Assembly (NCBI GenBank): GCA_029335875.2
Contig: JARJMZ020000013.1
Span: 1-64,000, forward strand
Length of the DNA: 64,000 nucleotides
From: Thermoprotei archaeon
GTDB taxonomy: Archaea > Thermoproteota > Thermoprotei_A > Sulfolobales > Acidilobaceae
Direction of reading: 5' to 3'
In this document: piece by piece, positions 61,260 to 64,000 of the stretch
Position numbering within the stretch: the stretch's first letter is position 1
Layout of the letters: every line of letters begins with the position of its first letter
The notes under the pieces: model-generated
Seen by the model: only the letters and a program-made list of their open reading frames with translations
Database searches by the model: none
Told to the model about the DNA's origin: nothing
Translations under genes and position numbers: made by a program

Positions 61260-62831
61260 GTGGAGGGCTATAGGCAGGCTGTGTGGAGAGAACCCGTCAT
61301 ACTCGAGCTCGGGCTGGAGGGGAGGGGGGGCTTTAAGATTCCAGAACTTGAAAGGGAAATAGTTGACTCTGTAGGCGAGTTCAAACTGCCGGAGAGTGTT
61401 TCTAGAAGGGAGCCCCCAGGACTCCCCTCCCTCAGCGAAGTCGAGGTTGTAAGGCACTTCACCAGGCTGTCGCAGATGTCTTATGGTGTTGATTTGGGCC
61501 CCGTGCCTCTGGGAAGTTGTACTATGAAGTATAATCCTAAGATAGCTTTGAAATACGCTTTCGACGATAGACTATCAAGCCTCCACCCCCTTCAAGACCA
61601 GGATACAGTTCAGGGCCTACTAGAACTCCTCTACAGGCTTGAACAGTGGCTTAAAGCCATAACGGGGATGGACTACTGTAGCGTGCACCCGGCAGCCGGA
61701 GCTCAGGGGGAGCTAGCCGGGGCTCTCATCATAAGGAAGTACCATGAGCTCAGGGGGAATTTGGGGGTGAAGAGGGAGATAATAGTGCCAGACTCCGCCC
61801 ATGGGACGAACCCCGCTACAGGGAGTATGGCCGGATTCAAAGTGGTCGAGGTGCCCACAGGGGAGGACGGGAACATTGACATAGAAGCTTTGAAGGCTGC
61901 TGTAGGCGAGGAGACAGCCGGGTTTATGATCACGAATCCAAGCACTCTAGGCTTATTCGAGGAGAGAATACTGGACGTGGTTGAGATCATACACGGTGTT
62001 GACGGCCTCGTATACTATGATGGGGCTAACCTCAACGGGATTATGGGGCGCGCGAGGCCCGGGGACGCCGGGGTGGATATACTCCACTTAAACCTGCACA
62101 AGACATTCTCAGCCCCCCATGGCGGGGGAGGGCCGGGGGCTGGCCCTGTATGCGTTAAAGATAGGGTTGTCACGGGCTCTGTTAGACTCAGAGACCTGGT
62201 GCCGGGGTTCAGGATAGTGTATGAGGAGTCTACGGGGAAATATAGGCTTGAAGGTCCCGGGCAGCATAGTGTGGGGCTTCTAAGAGCGTGGATAGGCAAT
62301 GTTAGCCAGCTAGTGTGGGCTTACGTGTATATAGCGGTTATGGGTGCTAAAGGTTTAAGAGAGTCCGGCGAAATATCGGTCCTTAACACAAACTATTTCC
62401 TGGCTAAGGTTAAGAGGGAAACCACAATGTATACAGTCCCCTATGGCGGAGACAGGTTTAGGAAGCATGAGGCTGTGGTAAGCGCTGAGAAACTGAGAGA
62501 CGAGACGGGGGTTACAGCTGAAGATGTGGCTAAAGGCCTCCTAGACTCGGGCTTCTACGCTCCAACAATATACTTCCCCCTCATAGTTAAAGAGGCTTTA
62601 ATGGTGGAGTTTACGGAGAGCGAGACTAAAGAGAGCATTGATGCCTACGTGAACAGGTTGAAGGCCATCGAGGAGATAGCCTTGAAAGACCCTGGAGAGC
62701 CTAAAAAATGGCCCCTCAACACTAGCGTGGGCCGCATAGACTATGTTAAAGCCAACCACCCCAAAACGGTGACGCCCACGTGGAGGGTTAAAGTGTTAAG
62801 AGACAAAGGACTACTAGGCCCCCTTAGGTGA
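61260..62831 (+). CDS. gcvPB: Glycine decarboxylase P-protein subunit 2 (PLP-binding)
   Basis: C-terminal half of the split P-protein. It binds PLP and decarboxylates glycine, passing aminomethyl to the lipoyl arm of GcvH. Seen: PLGSCTMKYNPK, CSVHPAAGAQGELAG, DSAHGTNPATGSMAGF, YYDGANLNG and the Schiff-base Lys in HLNLHKTFSAPHGGGGPG. The 523 residues are normal. It starts at GTG 61260, 3 bp after gcvPA, in one operon. Confidence 0.95.
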   Translation: MEGYRQAVWREPVILELGLEGRGGFKIPELEREIVDSVGEFKLPESVSRREPPGLPSLSEVEVVRHFTRLSQMSYGVDLGPVPLGSCTMKYNPKIALKYAFDDRLSSLHPLQDQDTVQGLLELLYRLEQWLKAITGMDYCSVHPAAGAQGELAGALIIRKYHELRGNLGVKREIIVPDSAHGTNPATGSMAGFKVVEVPTGEDGNIDIEALKAAVGEETAGFMITNPSTLGLFEERILDVVEIIHGVDGLVYYDGANLNGIMGRARPGDAGVDILHLNLHKTFSAPHGGGGPGAGPVCVKDRVVTGSVRLRDLVPGFRIVYEESTGKYRLEGPGQHSVGLLRAWIGNVSQLVWAYVYIAVMGAKGLRESGEISVLNTNYFLAKVKRETTMYTVPYGGDRFRKHEAVVSAEKLRDETGVTAEDVAKGLLDSGFYAPTIYFPLIVKEALMVEFTESETKESIDAYVNRLKAIEEIALKDPGEPKKWPLNTSVGRIDYVKANHPKTVTPTWRVKVLRDKGLLGPLR

Positions 62832-62901
62832 GCTAGCAACCCTCCTAACTAACCTTTATAACTGTTATATTTCCCCTTAGGCAGTCGGGGGCGTATAACA
62901 T

Positions 62902-63801
62902 TTGGCTTTAATACTTGAGATTAAGGGGGTCTCAAAGAGATTCGGGGGTTTTAAAGCTTTAGACGATGTAACTCTCCATGTAGCTAGAGGCGATATCATG
63001 GGCCTCCTCGGCCCAAACGGGGCTGGAAAGTCCACCCTGATAAAGATATCGCTGGGCTTAATGCGCAGAGACTCTGGGATAGTGCTGTTGAGAGGGTTAG
63101 ACCCCTTCTCCGACCCGGACGCCAGGAAGGGTGTGGGGGTCATTTTCGAGAGGCCTATGCTGCCTGAGTCTCTAACTATTGAGGATTTTTTAAGGCGTGC
63201 CGCTAGGATTTACGGTTCTAGCGATAGTGATGTGAGGGGCGTCCTCAAACAGTTGGGCCTCGAAAGCCATGCCTGGAAGACTTTCGGGGAGCTTAGCGCC
63301 GGGCTGAAGCAGAGGGCTGCTATAGCTCACGCGCTCCTCTCAAACCCCGAGTTTATCATGGCCGACGAGCCTACAAGTAACCTGGACCCTGTGGAGAGGC
63401 TTAAGCTTTTAAGGCTCATAGAGGAGCTTAACAGGGATCATGGCATAACGTTCCTCGTGTCTAGCCATATTATACATGAGGTTTCAAGGATCTCTAGCAC
63501 GCTAGTGGTCCTCAACAGGGGGAGGGTTATAGCTAGAGGCAGTCCCCAAGACCTCGTGATGAAAGCCCCTATAGCTCGAGTAAGGTCTCAGAACCCTGAG
63601 GGTTTAGCTTCCATTCTTAGAGGGGAGGGCTATGATGTTGCAGTTGAAGGCCTCAATGTTATGATTAGGCTTAAGAGCTATAGCGATAATGCCGCCCTCC
63701 TCGAGACCCTCTCGAGAGCTTCTAGAGCTGGCGTGACAGTGCTCGGTGTTGACATAATCGGGGCCGGCTTAGAAGAGCTTCTTAGAGGTGAAGCGGCGTG
63801 A
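62902..63801 (+). CDS. ABC transporter ATPase (exporter type)
   Basis: Seen: Walker A GPNGAGKST (about 37-45), Q-loop FERPMLPESLTIEDFL, signature LSAGLKQRAAIAHALLSNP, Walker B IMADEPTSNLDP and H-loop SSHIIHE, followed by the ~80-residue C-terminal domain common to ABC-2-type ATPases. Known: such ATPases drive drug, lipid or peptide export, or membrane remodelling. It starts at TTG 62902. The GTGA overlap with the next gene indicates the membrane partner. Confidence 0.88.
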   Translation: MALILEIKGVSKRFGGFKALDDVTLHVARGDIMGLLGPNGAGKSTLIKISLGLMRRDSGIVLLRGLDPFSDPDARKGVGVIFERPMLPESLTIEDFLRRAARIYGSSDSDVRGVLKQLGLESHAWKTFGELSAGLKQRAAIAHALLSNPEFIMADEPTSNLDPVERLKLLRLIEELNRDHGITFLVSSHIIHEVSRISSTLVVLNRGRVIARGSPQDLVMKAPIARVRSQNPEGLASILRGEGYDVAVEGLNVMIRLKSYSDNAALLETLSRASRAGVTVLGVDIIGAGLEELLRGEAA

Positions 63802-64000
63802 CGAGGATCCAGCATGTAATGTATATAGATTTGAGCGATGTGCTGAGGCCTCCGGGCATAGACATTCTACTAGTTCTAGTAGCTGCTTTAGGCGCTATTC
63901 TAGTCTCTATACAGCCTGTCACAGACCCCGTGCTAGCCTCCATGCTGGCCCTAGAGCCCACTCTAGTAGCTCTAGCTATATTCCTAGCTTTGAGGGGGGC
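63798..64000 (+). CDS. ABC transporter permease, N-terminal part (cut by window edge)
   Basis: GTG 63798 overlaps the ATPase stop. The frame runs to the window end and encodes a short cytosolic start (MTRIQHVMYIDLSDVLRP), a hydrophobic helix (GIDILLVLVAALGAILVSI) and the beginning of a second (EPTLVALAIFLAL). This fits an ABC-2-like permease partnered with the preceding ATPase; the rest is outside. Confidence 0.6.
   Translation, partial: MTRIQHVMYIDLSDVLRPPGIDILLVLVAALGAILVSIQPVTDPVLASMLALEPTLVALAIFLALRG

Overview
The window is a 64 kb piece of a crenarchaeal (Thermoproteota) chromosome, probably from a hyperthermophile. The evidence is the archaeal information-processing genes (TBP, Rpo12, aIF1, Alba, a VCP/Cdc48 ATPase, archaeal-type HisRS, MetRS and ArgRS, RtcB), an archaeal riboflavin pathway (GTP cyclohydrolase III and archaeal RibC), TATA boxes about 26 bp before many start codons (often leaderless), frequent TTG and GTG starts, and AGG/ATA-rich codon use. 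I cannot name the genus; Desulfurococcales or Acidilobales relatives would fit. No rRNA, CRISPR array, insertion sequence, intein or provirus was seen, and only one tRNA (Lys, TTT).

Layout. 1-7.7 kb: the N-terminus of a subtilase cut by the left edge, agmatinase, Rpo12, a dispersed repeat, aIF1, an AbrB-PhoU regulator with a membrane-anchored surface protein, a radical SAM protein and HisRS. 7.7-14.3 kb: PEP synthase facing a 1341-residue pyrolysin/TPPII-like subtilase. 14.3-19.9 kb: a second radical SAM protein, a cyclase-fold-like protein, TBP, a metallophosphoesterase, tRNA-Lys, SfsA, ProC and a thioredoxin-like protein. 20.0-21.4 kb: a decayed sugar ABC transporter (permease and ATPase pseudogenes). 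21.5-24.4 kb: MetRS, an Sfm1-like SPOUT methyltransferase and Alba. 25.0-26.8 kb: a tight four-gene operon (phosphodiesterase, JAMM protease, DUF2283, HAD phosphatase). 27-33 kb: IMP dehydrogenase, an aminotransferase, several small proteins, an HD hydrolase and ThyX. 33-40 kb: a divergent NAD-maintenance pair (nicotinamidase-like hydrolase and NAD(P)HX repair enzyme), a methyltransferase, an Lhr-type helicase and an HTH-CBS regulator.

40.6-45.8 kb holds four riboflavin genes in two converging groups: ribB-ribC at the end of a plus-strand operon with SpoIIM-like and other membrane proteins, and arfA-ribH on the minus strand. Between them lie a coiled-coil protein gene and a second copy of the dispersed repeat. 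Then follow Cdc48, a third repeat copy, a CYTH-domain protein, RtcB and ArgRS.

52.6-55.4 kb is a compact variant System I cytochrome c maturation locus. ccmC-ccmE are on the minus strand and ccmA-ccmB on the plus strand, divergent from a palindromic promoter. The CcmE-like protein has the archaeal CXXXY heme-binding motif. Both ccmC and ccmE carry a reading-frame break in this sequence. The right end holds DUF763, a well-formed C/D-box sRNA, an acyl-CoA ligase, a cytosolic HtrA, both glycine decarboxylase subunits and the start of another ABC transporter.

The items most worth a second look are the three-copy structured repeat, the double frameshift in the ccm locus, the C/D sRNA, the decaying sugar transporter, and a gene-scale base-composition gradient: sense-strand third positions go from G/T-rich at gene starts to A/C-rich at gene ends.
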